Source: Diploptera punctata
Lineage: Eukaryota > Arthropoda > Insecta > Blattodea > Blaberidae
Assembly: GCA_030220185.1 (NCBI GenBank)
Contig: JASPKZ010009848.1
Span: 1 to 64,000 of the forward strand
Direction: 5' to 3'
Length of the DNA stretch: 64,000 bases
In this document: positions 33,664 through 43,619 of the stretch, piece after piece
Numbering within the stretch: the first letter of the stretch is position 1
How the letters are laid out: the number at the start of each line of letters is the position of its first letter
Translations under genes and position numbers: made by a program
The notes under the pieces: model-generated
Seen by the model: the letters and a program-made list of their open reading frames with translations, nothing else
The model's database searches: none
Told to the model about the DNA's origin: nothing

Positions 33664-34129
33664 GTCCGCATTTCTTGACGGTTGTATTTTTACGGTGAAA
33701 GATCGTCACTCTTTCGACCAAGGTACTTATTTCGTCTGGCTTATCACCTTCGACCAGTCCGGCATGGGTAACCCTATCGGCAGCAATGCTACCGCCGGCA
33801 TAGCTCTCAGGATCATTTAAGCACACAAGCCACTCCACCACGACAAGGTAAAGATACCATGGAGGGATTATTTACATACTTACCTTAATTATTATTAAAC
33901 TCACCTTTTGCTATATAGCATACTAGCTAATACCCGGCGTGCGCTGCTGTACCTAAATAAATGACAATGATTGTGCTTCTATGTTTAGTTGAATAAGTAA
34001 ACGAAAAAATAATTATAAATTTATATTTTTAGATACCCCATGCTGATTACCCGGCGTCGCCCGGAAATCTACTTATCCAGATCTTCTTGACATAAATGAA
34101 CTGAAATACGAAAATTAATGTATTTTTAT

Positions 34130-35996
34130 TTCTTTCCTTTAGATTCTGAGTATGTATAGATCTTCTCAGAATGGGTTACCAACCCATCGCTGAGAAAGTT
34201 CAGTGGTGGGGTTGCCACCTTGAGGCCTCTGAACTTGCCTGCTTTTCTGTTTGGGAGTGCTCCCATAGCCAGTTGGTCCGGTTTGTGAGCGCCGGATACT
34301 CGCTCTCACCCTCTCCCATCTGCTGTAATTATGAGTTATATTGTCCAGAGGTCACGACGAGGACGTGGGAGTAGGATTTGCTGGTAGAGCTGCCTGGTGT
34401 TATGATAGTTGGCTTTACACAACATTTTATAGAGCATGTCAATCTGGCATTAACAGCTCTGCTGTGGCCATTGCCAGCCTTTATATTAAGAAAATAAAAT
34501 ATATGTATATAAAAATTGTACCTTTCTTCAAAATTGATGTATAAATCCATCAGTAATACTTCAATCAAATAAGTAATAAAATATTTATATGGTATTATAA
34601 ATTCTTCTATAAAATGTACACATTTCATATGGTTGCTAAGGTAAACAATTTTCATAATTATATAGTTTTAGTTATTTGAAGCCATAATTCACTATGAAAA
34701 TATAATATTATTATGTAAAACTATTCATAAACCTATTCATAAAAAAGGAAACAAAAATAATATTAATAATTATAGAGGAATTTGTCTGCTAAATGCTGCC
34801 TATAAAATTTATGCAAAAATAATTACCAACAGATTAAACACAATTTCTGACGCAATTATCCTAGAAGAACAAAATGGTTTCAGACCCAACAGATCGTGTA
34901 TAGATAGTGTCTTTACGTTAGCACAAATCATAGAAACACATAGAGAATTTAATATACCAACTTTTATGATATTCATTGATTATCATAAAGCCTTCGACAC
35001 AGTAAACAGAATAAAATTATGGGATATCTTACATAATGCAGGAATACCCAAGCATTTAATTCAAGCGATTCAAAGCATGTATCATAACACACGAATTCGA
35101 ATAAAAAATAAATAATCAAATCAGCAAATCAGATAGACTAATATCCCAAGGTGTAAAACAAGGTTGTCCACTTTCCCCTCTTCTATTTAATTTATATATG
35201 AATGAAATCATAAAATTATGGCAAAACCAATCACAATCACACTTTATGATTGATGGTCGACCCCTCAACACATTAATGTATGCAGATGATCAAGTAATAT
35301 TGGCTACTTCTGAAGATCACCTACAAAGAGCAGTACATAGATTGTCAAATATAACCCAAGATTATAATTTACAAATTTCGGTGAGTAAGACAAAAACTAT
35401 GGTGTTTCAAGGGAAAATACCGATAAGAACTAAAATTGTTATTAACAACAATATAATAGAACAAGTTAATAACTTTACTTATCTTGGCTGCAATCTTTCG
35501 TACGACACATGTAAAGACATAGACATAAAATTGGTCAAATTTCAAAAACTTATAGGAACAATAAAAAGCATTCTTTTCCGAAAAGTACGTCCAGATACAA
35601 TTCTAAAATTTTATAAAACAATGGCTCTTCCAACTCTACTTTATGGTTCTGAAACCTGGACTCTTACTACAGGTAAATTAAATAGGATAGTAGCTGCAGA
35701 AATGAAGTTATTAAGACCTTTAGCGGGTTATACGCTTTATGATCACATGCGTAATGAAGATATCCGCAAAGCTCTCAACACACCAGCAATAACTGAAATC
35801 ATTCAAAAATATCAAAATAATTGGCATGAACACCTTCTGAGGATGCCAAACAATAGACTACCTCTGCAGCTATTGAACTACAGACCCACAGGGCGAAGAG
35901 ACCCAGGAAGACCTAAGAAGAGATGGAGGGATCAATTTCTTTCCTGAAGCGGAACAGGCCAATTGGCTTAATCCATGCCTGCCATTGATGATGATG
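34130..35996 (+). mobile_element. RTE-like LINE nested in a Helitron
   Basis: The direct repeat ATGTATTTTTAT flanks it (34118-34129 and 35997-36008). The Helitron's own repeat unit has that sequence once. A GC-rich first 350 bp is followed by AT-rich sequence and RT blocks. The end is GATGATG repeats, as in the 21.16 kb LINE. The endonuclease is missing, so the copy is internally deleted or carries a foreign 5' piece. Confidence 0.85.
34700..35947 (+). pseudogene. reverse transcriptase of the nested LINE
   Basis: First frame: KKGNKNNINNYRGICLLNAAYKIYAKI, then EEQNGFRPNRSCIDSVF and MIFIDYHKAFDTVNRIKLW. A stop falls near 35115. The second, longer frame (35198-35947) has LMYADDQVILATSEDHL with the catalytic aspartate pair, VNNFTYLGCNLS, YGSETWTLTTG and the basic end RRDPGRPKKRWRDQF. 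It has the same motif order as the 21.16 kb LINE, with about half the residues similar by eye. Confidence 0.9.
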
Positions 35997-36701
35997 ATGT
36001 ATTTTTATGTTTAGTTAAATACGTGAAAGAAAAAATTTATATCGTAATTATTTTTAGATAACCCGGCATTGTCCGGAAATCTACTCATCACAGTCTTCTT
36101 GGCATAAATGAGCTGAAAGACAAAAATTAATGTACTTCTTATGATTAGTTGAATAAGTAAAATGAAAAGTAATTATAAATGTATATCGTGATTATTTTAA
36201 GATTCTCCATGCTGATTACCCGGAAATCTACTTATCTCGATCTTCTTGGCATAAATGAGCTAAAAGACAAAATTTGTTATTGTGGGTTATCCGTAAAAGA
36301 ATACCCGTCATGTGCTGCTATGCTTGCACAGGAATCCACGCACTTGTCTCGATCTTCTTGGCATCAATAAAAGACAAAAATGGTTATTGTCAGTTATCCG
36401 TAAGAGATAAATGTATGCTGTTGTGGACTTTTTTTTGTAGAGCTTTTTGAGATATTCAATTCTGTGTACATTAATTTTGTGTATTTGTTATGGTTTAGGC
36501 AGCGTAAGCCATTTAAGCATCCAAAGAGCTTTCTTTTCACGTTTTTCACTACAAAGGCAATTTTAAGGGTGTAGGAGTTGAGTATCACAACTCTCTTCTA
36601 GCCTATGTTCATCTCAGGAATCTCCTGAACATTTTGCAAAAAGCCTCATCAGAATCGGATTAACAGTATGGCCGCGCATGAAATACGAACAAACAAACCT
36701 T

Positions 36702-37255
36702 CTTCTTCTTCTTAAACTTAATTTGTAGGATTTTCATCCTGTTTATTTCCAAAATCACTCCTCGGAGGAAGACGTATTGGATGTGCATTCACTGTCTATC
36801 CATCTCTTGGCTGGTCTTCCTCTTGTTCTTCTCCCGTCCATTGGTCTATCTTCTTTAGCTCTTTTTGCAAGCTGGGTTTCTTCCATTCTTTCTATATGAC
36901 CCTTCCAATATTTTCGTCTATCTATAATAAATTTGGTTATGTCTTGAATATGGCATTTGTCCCTAATTTCTGTGTTGTGTATTTTATCAAATAATGTTTT
37001 CCCCTAAAGAGTTCTTAAGATTTTCATTTCGCATGTGCTTATTATTTGTTTAGTTTTTGTTGTATCAGCCGTAGTTTCTGCTCCATATACGATAACTGGT
37101 CGAACTATCGTTTTGTATATGCGGATTTTGCTTTCTATTGACATATGTTTGTTGCGCCAAATTAAATCTTTCATATACCCTGATATTTGTGCTGCTTTAT
37201 CGGCTTGTTTCTTTACTTCTTTTATTAAATTTTTAGTGTTTATTAATACACCTAA
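36702..37255 (-). pseudogene. RTE-like LINE 3' fragment (fourth tail type)
   Basis: Minus-strand blocks: DLIWRNKHMSIESKIRIYKTIVRPVIVYGAET, then FIIDRRKYWKGHIERMEETQLAKRAKEDRP, then RRTRGRPAKRWIDSECTSNTSSSEE. It ends in (GAA)n, seen as CTT repeats at 36702-36713. The same family occurs at 48864-49179. Confidence 0.85.
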
Positions 37256-37720
37256 ATAATAAAAATTCTGACAAACGGGCTAGCAACCCGCTTCAAGGTG
37301 TATCTTATACATTGCTCGCAGTCGCAAGGATCAAGCCTCGGATAAAAGACGAATGTTTGAAGAAAGTATAGAAGATGTTGATTATATAAACGATAGAATT
37401 TTACATGTAAAAGTAAAGTTACAAACAAACATTCATTTATATATATATTAGATTGATTCTTCGGTCCTTTAAGGCTGCAAACTTCTCAGTGATATCTTCA
37501 TATAATGGGTGTCTTTGTTAACAGCAGTAGAAGTTCTTTCTGAATTGAAATATTCCCCAAAGAAGAAAGCCTCTCTTCTGAAATTGCATTCCTCAGGTAT
37601 GTTTTTTATACGCTTCAGATAAGAAAATAATTTTTCCACAAATGCCGTTGTAAGGAAGATGAGCTTAACCATGGAAATTCCTTAAACCATGACCATTTGA
37701 AACTAAGATTGTTGTCGATG
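37256..37720. other. unassigned sequence
   Basis: No element recognised. A minus-strand frame at 37469-37672 lacks any known motif. Confidence 0.4.
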
Positions 37721-37726
37721 TTTTTT

Positions 37727-38420
37727 ACACGTTTTATATTAGCTTGGCATGTATCTATCTATCTATCTATGTAACGGAATCTTTCAACGTGATTTTCACC
37801 CACTTAAAATCATTGGATCGACTTGAAACTTTGTATACTAGTAAAAGACCCGTGACAATACAATAATTTCATATTCTGTTTCTAAAATCATGGCCAGAAT
37901 CATCAGAAAATAAAGAAAGCGTCTTTGTATCTATGTAACGGAATTTTAACACGATTTTCACTCACTTAGAAACATTGGATCGACTTGAAACTTTGTACAC
38001 GTGTAAAGGACCCGTAACAATACAATAATTTCATATTTATTTTCTAAAATCCTGGCCAGAATCATCAGAAAGTAAAAAAAAAAAGTGTTTTTGTATCTAT
38101 GAAACGAATCTTTGAACATGATTTTCACCCACTTAGAAACATTGGATTGACTTGAAACTTTGTATACTTGTAAAGGACTCGTGACAATACAATAATTTCA
38201 TATTTATTTTCTAAAATCCTGGCCAGAATCGTCAAAAAATAAAAAAAGTGTCTTTGTATCTATGTAACGGAATCTTTGAACATGATTTTCACCCACTTAG
38301 AAACATTGGATCGACTTGAGAATTTGTATACTTGTAAAGGACCCGTGACAATACAATAATTTCATATTTTGTTTCTAAAATCCTGGCCAGAATAATCAGA
38401 AAATAAAAAAAATGAAAACT
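37727..38420. repeat. composite repeat copy 2: four 164-bp minisatellite units
   Basis: Begins ACACGTTTTATATTAGCTTGG and (CTAT)n, then units at about 37770, 37934, 38098 and 38263, a regular 164-bp period. Each has TGTAACGGAATCTTT, GATTTTCACCCACTTA and AAAATCCTGGCCAGAAT. It is more regular than the copy at 5.0 kb. Confidence 0.93.
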
Positions 38421-38463
38421 GGTATAATAGGTTGTGGACTTGCCGACTTTTTAGTCAATCGTT

Positions 38464-38549
38464 GTAAGAGCTCAGTTGGTAGAGCAGTGAACTCTAGTTG
38501 TATATAATTTCAATAATCCATAGGTCGCTGGTTCAAATCCGGCTGGGAG
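38464..38549 (+). pseudogene. tRNA-Tyr-like sequence retaining an intron-like insert
   Basis: D-arm GAGCTCAGTTGGTAGAGC, an interrupted anticodon arm, and the TYC region AGGTCGCTGGTTCAAATCC. About 18 extra bases (TTGTATATAATTTCAATA) sit where nuclear tRNA-Tyr genes carry their intron. The acceptor stem is not restored, and the sequence is embedded in the composite repeat, so I call it a captured tRNA-like module rather than an active tRNA gene. Confidence 0.65.
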
Positions 38550-38655
38550 TTTTTTTTTTAGAAGAGTATTACTTTTAGCTCATACTACGATAGTATCGAA
38601 TTTAAAGACATTTACATTTTTCTTATTCTGTAAAATATTAAAATTAAAAAATTAA

Positions 38656-38999
38656 AAATAAATAATAATTTTAAAAAACTAAAACAACATGCTTTATAAC
38701 AAAACTGAACTAAAAAAATGAAAAATAATTTTAATTTCGAACACGCTTGGGATAAATAATTTTACCATCAAAAGCGTGGGGTCCTTTTTATGATTTTTAC
38801 ATTTTCTTCTTAGAGACTTTACTTTTACCAATATCTGTTTATTATCAAATATATTAATTAATAAAGAGCACCCCACACTTTTGTTGGTAAAAATTATTTA
38901 TCCCAAGCGTGTTGGAAATTAAAATATTTTTCATTTTTTAGTTTGGTTTCCTTATAAAGCGTGTTGTTTTAGTTTTTTAAAACTATTATTTATTATTAT
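38656..38999. repeat. foldback palindrome, copy 2 (intact)
   Basis: Outer arms share TTTTAAAAAACTAAAACAAC and its complement. The inner arms contain AATTTTACCATCAAAAGCGT and its mirrored form at 38870-38895. ACACGCTTGGGATAAAT recurs inverted. It is the same element that the LTR retrotransposon split at 5.9 kb. Confidence 0.88.
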
Positions 39000-39181
39000 T
39001 CATTTCATGCATCTCAATGATGGATAAATCATATTTAAAAGAATATTTAAGAAAAATTATATGATGTTCATTCTTTTGCCTAGAGTGCAAAAGATCCTTG
39101 GTTCAAGCCCCAGTCTGAATGTCTAATTTTTCTCTTTCAAATACGGTTTATTTGAGATTGAGATGTATGAAATGAATAATA
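38999..39181. mobile_element. small inverted-repeat element carrying a tRNA-like module
   Basis: CATTTCATGCATCTCAATGA at the left mirrors TTGAGATGTATGAAATG at the right. Between them, 39066-39120 has a B-box-like GGTTCAAGCCC with an anticodon-arm-like segment. A related tRNA-like module (GAGCACTCACCTAGAGTGTG, GGTTCAAGCCCC) lies at 39355-39425. Confidence 0.65.
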
Positions 39182-39882
39182 AAAAACACTGAAAGAAGCC
39201 ATACTGGCTTTATAATGTAATGTAAAATTCTCAAATAAATGTCTTCTTAATAAAGAAGATGCCTTTGCAGGATAGAAGCAAAGATTCCATAGCATTTGAT
39301 GTGCAGGAATTAACAGCGTATATAAGAGAAAGATTTGCATTTAGATTGGAACTTGTTCAGGTAGTTCACTCGTAGAGCACTCACCTAGAGTGTGAAAGGT
39401 CCTGGGTTCAAGCCCCAGTCTGAGCGTATAACTTCTGTCTTCAAATAAGATTGTTCTGTTTAACTGAATGTTTAACTTCTTTCAGTACCACATTTTATAG
39501 AGATTCAGTAGGATGTCCACATCCTTCCAACGTGAAAAAGTGTTTCCAAATAAACCCACAATACATTATAGACCACCATAACAATAGATGAATACTGCGA
39601 TACAAAAGAATTTCAAACACAAAGCCTTGAAGCAGATGGCTAATTCATTCTTGCTACTTCACTTGGACGATTTTGTAATGCTAAAACTCAGCAGATGATG
39701 TTACGGTTGTCATGGCGACCAGCGAGCTAAGCTCCACCATGGAGGTTGAGCAGCTGGAAAGCAATAATCCTTCATTTGAGCGCTGGCTGTAGGCCAGAAT
39801 GACAGCATACAGCACAGGATCTCTGTATCTACTAAAACCAACATTTATGATAAGGAAAATAAATCTAATATACCCCAACTGG

Positions 39883-39997
39883 ACATAGGGACCAAGGAAG
39901 ACCAAAACATCGGTGGAAAGATCAAGACCATCTTCGCTAGGTTTACCGTACAGACCACATGGCCTAAAACGAATTTGTTCATGATGATGATGATGAA
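39883..39997 (+). mobile_element. LINE 3' terminal fragment
   Basis: Encodes a GTKEDQNIGGK-type basic tail in one frame and the GPRKTKTSVERSRPS region in others, ending in (GAT)n at 39981-39995. It parallels the 35.9 kb LINE end (GACCAGGAAGACC, then GATGATGATG). Confidence 0.7.
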
Positions 39998-40017
39998 ATA
40001 AATCTAATATATGTAAG

Positions 40018-41010
40018 AAATAACACTATGAGGTTTCTTTTAATTATTTTGAGTTGGTTATTTTGACTCACCTCGTATTTCTTGATTTTTATGCAGACCT
40101 GGTTTTGTCACTCTTGCGCGACATTGTCAGTGCTTCCAATTGTCGTTTTACGGTTGTCCATCCTGTAAGTTGATTTCTGCTCCCTCTTCTGGCTGACCGA
40201 TGAACTTCCAAATAAATCTTTTTTTTTTCTGCAGGAATTTCAAAATTCATGGTTTTCTTTTTATTCTTTTCCGATTGCGATTGAGGGTCTTTCCACTTTT
40301 CAGCGGTTGCCCTTTTACCAGCCGGCTGCTGGCCCTTCACATCCACATGTGTCAATCACAGAGGTAGATGATCAACAGCCAGTGTAGGGGTGACATGTGG
40401 TTAGCATGTCGAGTCCCCCATCCGTTATAGCTGGTTCCTCAACCTGGAGCCGCTACTTATTGTAGCTACCCAATTGCCTCACGATGCTGGGTGGGCACCA
40501 GTCCCATACTGGCGGAAATACCATGAGAAAATTTCTTCCCCCATGGAGACTCGAACCAGCGCAAGTCCCGTAGCTCTGCGCCAAGGCTTCCTACCTTAAC
40601 CGCTCGGCTACAGCGCGGGACTTTATTCTTTTCAGATGTAAATTTTCTCCCAAATTGTGAGTTCCTTAGATTTTTCAAACTGTTTTAGTAAACTAAGGCC
40701 CAAATTACTAAAACAGTGAGAAAACTCTAAGGAACTCATAATTAGGGAGAAAATTTACATATGCAACAATAAAAAGAAAACCATGAATTATTAAATTCCC
40801 AGAGAAAAAGAAAAAAAAATTGATTTGGAAGTTCAACAGTCAGCCAATAGAGGGAGCAGAAATCAAATTTACAGGATGGACAACTGCATAACGACAGTCG
40901 GAAGCATTGACAATGTCATGCAAGAGCGCGTGAAACCAGGTCTCCATAAAAATCAAGAAATACAAGGTGAGTCAAAATAACCAACTCAACATAATTTTAA
41001 GGAAAATAAA
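40018..41010. mobile_element. Penelope-derived hairpin element split by SINE-C
   Basis: Begins with the shared boundary AACACTATGAGGTTTC. The left arm (40050-40259 plus 40634-40690) mirrors 40700-41000. Paired landmarks include ACTCACC..GTATTTCTTGATTTTTATG, GTTGTCCATCCTGTAA, CTCCCTCTT..GGCTGAC and GTAAATTTTCTCCCAA. A degraded hammerhead-like pair occurs in each arm (about 40104-40142 and 40908-40942, with altered cores). Confidence 0.75.
40272..40621 (-). mobile_element. SINE-C with 12-bp target duplication
   Basis: The minus-strand head has A-box-like TAGCCGAGCGG and B-box GGTTCGAGTCT with a long intervening arm, suggesting a Leu- or Ser-type tRNA ancestor. TTTATTCTTTTC flanks it (40260-40271 and 40622-40633). 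A second copy is at 53495-53829. Confidence 0.92.
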
Positions 41011-42040
41011 GTTAAAGAATAATTCCGGTAAAAATAAGGTGAAGTTGCACTTCATCTACTTCTCCTGAATAGCCACCATTGTTTTAGACACCATAACGCA
41101 AGATAACCTGCAACACTGCTTCCATAATGGAAAATTAAGATAAAGTGTCATAGGGATCTGGGATGGGCTACATTGAAAAGGATAACATTTTGATTGATTT
41201 TTTTTAATGAAGGCATGAATCCAGTATTTCTTTATTGCCACATCTCGTGCCAATATCTTTCATCAGACTAAAAAATATTCAGTTTTCCCACATTTTTCTC
41301 AGCATGAAGTTGCATAATAAGCTTCCAGATGACATAAAGGAACCTTCATTTCATAATTTTAAAATCAAAATTAGAGATTAGCTCAAATCCTTTCAATTCC
41401 TTACAGGTGTGTTTTGATAACTAACTAACTCTCTGGCACCAACAAACTTAGGTTCATGGCCATGCAGACATAAGTTATTCATGCATCTTTATCCTGAGAT
41501 AATGTTTTCCAATCATCTGTATAATTCACCTCTCTCAAATCAGAGTTAATGTTATTCTCCCATCTTATCCTTTCTACAGGCCACTTTCCCTCTGGTTTTC
41601 TTACAAAAATTTGTTTTCCTAATGGTTTATTTTAGGAAGTAACATTTTGAGGTTCTTTTTAATCAAATTTTTTTGAGACTGGGAAACAGCTTACCTCAAA
41701 TTAATGTTGATTTATATTTGAAGGAGAAACATTTTTGGCTAGGACCAAGACTCGAACCCAGGATCTTTAGCTTTCTGGGCCAAATGCTCTACCAAACTGA
41801 GCTACCGAAGGCAAGTTGTGATCTAGATGCAAATTTTTCTCTTTATACGTTTAATTCCCTCGACACCAAAATGCTTTGAAACTGTTGATTCTATCTGTGC
41901 ATATGGCGGCCTCTTAGTTAAGGGGGGGGGAAGACATTAATTGGGAATTTAACACAACTTTATAAAAAAAAAGCCAGTAGGGCTTCTATTGATGTTTTTA
42001 TTATTAATTTAACAATTCTCACTGAATAGATTATATAACT

Positions 42041-42215
42041 GGATAAATTATATTTGAAGAGAAAAATTGAATTACAACGTATAAAGAGAAAAATTTGCAT
42101 CTAGATTGTAACTTGCCTCGGTAGCTCAGTTGGTAGAGCATTTGGCCCAGAAAGCCAAAGCTCCCGTTCGAGTCTTGGTCTAGGCAAAATTTTTCTCTTC
42201 AAATATAATTTATCC
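42041..42215 (+). pseudogene. tRNA-like sequence inside a perfect 28-bp inverted repeat
   Basis: Arms 42041-42068 and 42188-42215 are exact reverse complements (GGATAAATTATATTTGAAGA...). Between them, 42114-42186 has a convincing D-arm (TAGCTCAGTTGGTAGAGCA), a 5-bp anticodon stem TTGGC/GCCAA and a TYC-like GTTCGAGTC. The TYC stem does not pair well, so a working tRNA is unlikely. Confidence 0.7.
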
Positions 42216-42268
42216 TTCAGTGAAAAGTATTAAATTAATAATAAAAACATTAATGTTGATTTATTCTG

Positions 42269-42302
42269 TAACATGTTTCGATATAATCTATATCATCATT
42301 AG
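42269..42302 (-). ncRNA. hammerhead-like motif, left arm
   Basis: Minus strand: CTAATGA (one change from CTGANGA), stem II GATATA/TATATC, intact GAAA, then the palindromic ACATGT. It mirrors 42603-42639. Confidence 0.55.
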
Positions 42303-42602
42303 AACTAAGGAACACATAAGAAATATTAAAAATGAGGAAATAGAAAAATCTGCAGTTGCTGCTCATGTTTGGTCCAAAAAAACATAATATAAATCAGTAC
42401 TCTAAATTATTAAAACAGGTAGAAAATACAAAAGAACTCACTATTTGGGAAAAAATCTACATTCAGAAGAACAAAAATTGAGTCATAAATTTCAAAATTC
42501 CTGCTGAATATGACCTAGTTTGGAGGTTCTTCAGCCAGCCGGGTAAGGGAGCTGATATCGGCATCCAGGGTTCACAACATAAAATGCAACAGTATGGGCA
42601 AG

Positions 42603-42639
42603 CTGATGATGATATAGAAGATTATATCAAAACATGTTA
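42603..42639 (+). ncRNA. hammerhead-like motif, right arm
   Basis: CTGATGA core, perfect 6-bp stem II GATATA/TATATC, then AAAA in place of GAAA and the ACATGT palindrome. The GAAA change predicts loss of cleavage. Confidence 0.5.
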
Positions 42640-43082
42640 GAGAATAAATCAATATTAATTTGAGGTAAGATGTTTCCCAGTCTCAAAAAAACTTGATTCA
42701 GTTCTCCTCTTTCATTCCCTATTCATGCCACATGCTCTACTATTGTAGTCTATGAGATTTAACATTTTTCATTACATCTGGTTTCCCATATAGATCATGA
42801 AATTCACTGTTATATAGTTTTCTCCAACATCTGCCTATTTGTCTTTCCTTGGTCCAAAAAGTCTCTGAACACATAATTCTTAAATACTTGTAATCTTTTC
42901 TCCTTTCTTAAAGTAAGAAGATGCTATGTATTGCATCCATATACTATAACTGGAAGAATGTCCATTTTATATATGTTTAATTTAACATTTTTTTAACTGA
43001 AGTTGGGATGTCAAGAGTCTCTGTAATGCTTAATAACATGCATTTCCAGAGTTGAGCCTATGTTTAATTTCTTTCTGTAACT

Positions 43083-43618
43083 GATTTGATGGGGATTCTT
43101 GTTGTCCCAACTTCTCTCAAAAAAACATTAAACTGAAAATATATAAAAGCATCATTCTTCCAATTATATTATATGGATGCAAAGCATGGAATCTTACTGT
43201 AAAGAAGGAGAAAAGATTATAAGTATTTCGGAATGAATTGTTTAGGAAAAATTTTGGATCAAAGAGAGAACAGACAAGCAAATGGAGAAGACTACATAAC
43301 AGTGAGATACATGATTTTTATGGAAAACCAGATATAATAAGATTAGTTAAGTTTCATAGACTGCGATGGCCAGGACATGTGGCATGATTGGGAAATGAAA
43401 GAGGGGCATGGAAACTCCTTGTTGGAAAACCATAGAGAAAGCACCCAGTAGGTAGGCCAAGAATGAGGTAGGAGAATAACATTAACCATGATTTGAGGGA
43501 AGTAGATTATACAGGGGATGATTGGAAAACATCAATTCAGGATATGGATGTATGGAGAGCTTATGCTCGTGCGGCCATGAACCTATGGGTTTGATAATGC
43601 CTGTGACTTAGTAAACTA
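43083..43618 (+). mobile_element. RTE-like LINE, 3' fragment, head-to-head with the previous copy
   Basis: Plus strand from GGGGATTCTTGTTGTCCC through the CKAWNLTVKKEKRL block, the RLRWPGHVA region and the YARAAMNLWV end. It begins at nearly the same internal point at which the opposite copy (41420-43082) stops. Confidence 0.85.
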
Positions 43619-43619
43619 A

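Larger units (their letters stand above)
30602..33866 (-). mobile_element. RTE-like LINE, near full length, best preserved copy
   Basis: About 3.26 kb on the minus strand. The 5' UTR starts near 33866 and the 3' end is a (TAAG)n tail at 30602-30620. An imperfect direct repeat flanks it: ATTATTTGTACACATACTTAC at 30588-30608 against ATTATTTACATACTTAC at 33867-33883, sharing ACATACTTAC exactly. Gene order is endonuclease, reverse transcriptase, then a basic C-terminal tail. One endonuclease-RT polyprotein, short UTRs and a simple tail fit RTE-type elements. Fragments at 0.3, 4.0, 18.6, 25.0, 41.4, 43.1 and 50.1 kb are from the same family. Confidence 0.93.
33923..36700 (-). mobile_element. Helitron-like element split by a LINE
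   Basis: The minus-strand 3' end is GCACGCCGGGTATTAGCTAG followed by T (33922-33950). The interior repeats AAGAAGAT-C--GAT and CGGGTAATCAGCATGGG units. The 5' part (36560-36700) matches the Helitron at 12.75 kb, including the AGGAGATTCC and GAGGCTTTTTGCAAAATG region and GTTTGTTTGTTCGTA. It stops at a LINE tail, so the first bases are missing. The LINE at 34130-35996 interrupts it. Confidence 0.82.
41621..42700. mobile_element. Penelope-derived hairpin element with two tRNA-like modules
   Basis: Terminal inverted repeats GAGACTGGGAAACAGCTTACCTC (41670-41693) and GAGGTAAGATGTTTCCCAGTCTC (42662-42684) are preceded by AGGAAGTAACATTTTGAGGTT. Inside are a minus-strand tRNA-like module (41750-41820), a hairpin tRNA-like module (42041-42215) and a GIY-YIG-end fragment. 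The fragment reads TKEHIRNIKNEEIEKSAVAAHVWS at about 42306-42375, close to the one at 56.0 kb. Confidence 0.78.
41420..43082 (-). mobile_element. RTE-like LINE fragment, split by a hairpin element
   Basis: 41420-41620 is the tail region on the minus strand (GGTTCATGGCCATGCAGACATAAG block), and 42701-43082 continues upstream into the CETW region. The gap holds a 1.08 kb hairpin element. The short repeat GTT[T/C]TCCT (41613-41620 and 42701-42708) is a possible target duplication of that insertion. Confidence 0.82.

Noticed and set aside
34171..34374. 67-codon frame at the start of the nested LINE
   Set aside because: Lies in a GC-rich leader region with no match to the endonuclease motifs.
37770..38420. 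CRISPR-like array
   Set aside because: The 164-bp repeats lie head to tail with no spacers, and the context is eukaryotic.
42114..42186. Functional tRNA gene
   Set aside because: The D-arm and anticodon stem look good, but the TYC stem does not pair and the sequence is inside a mobile hairpin.
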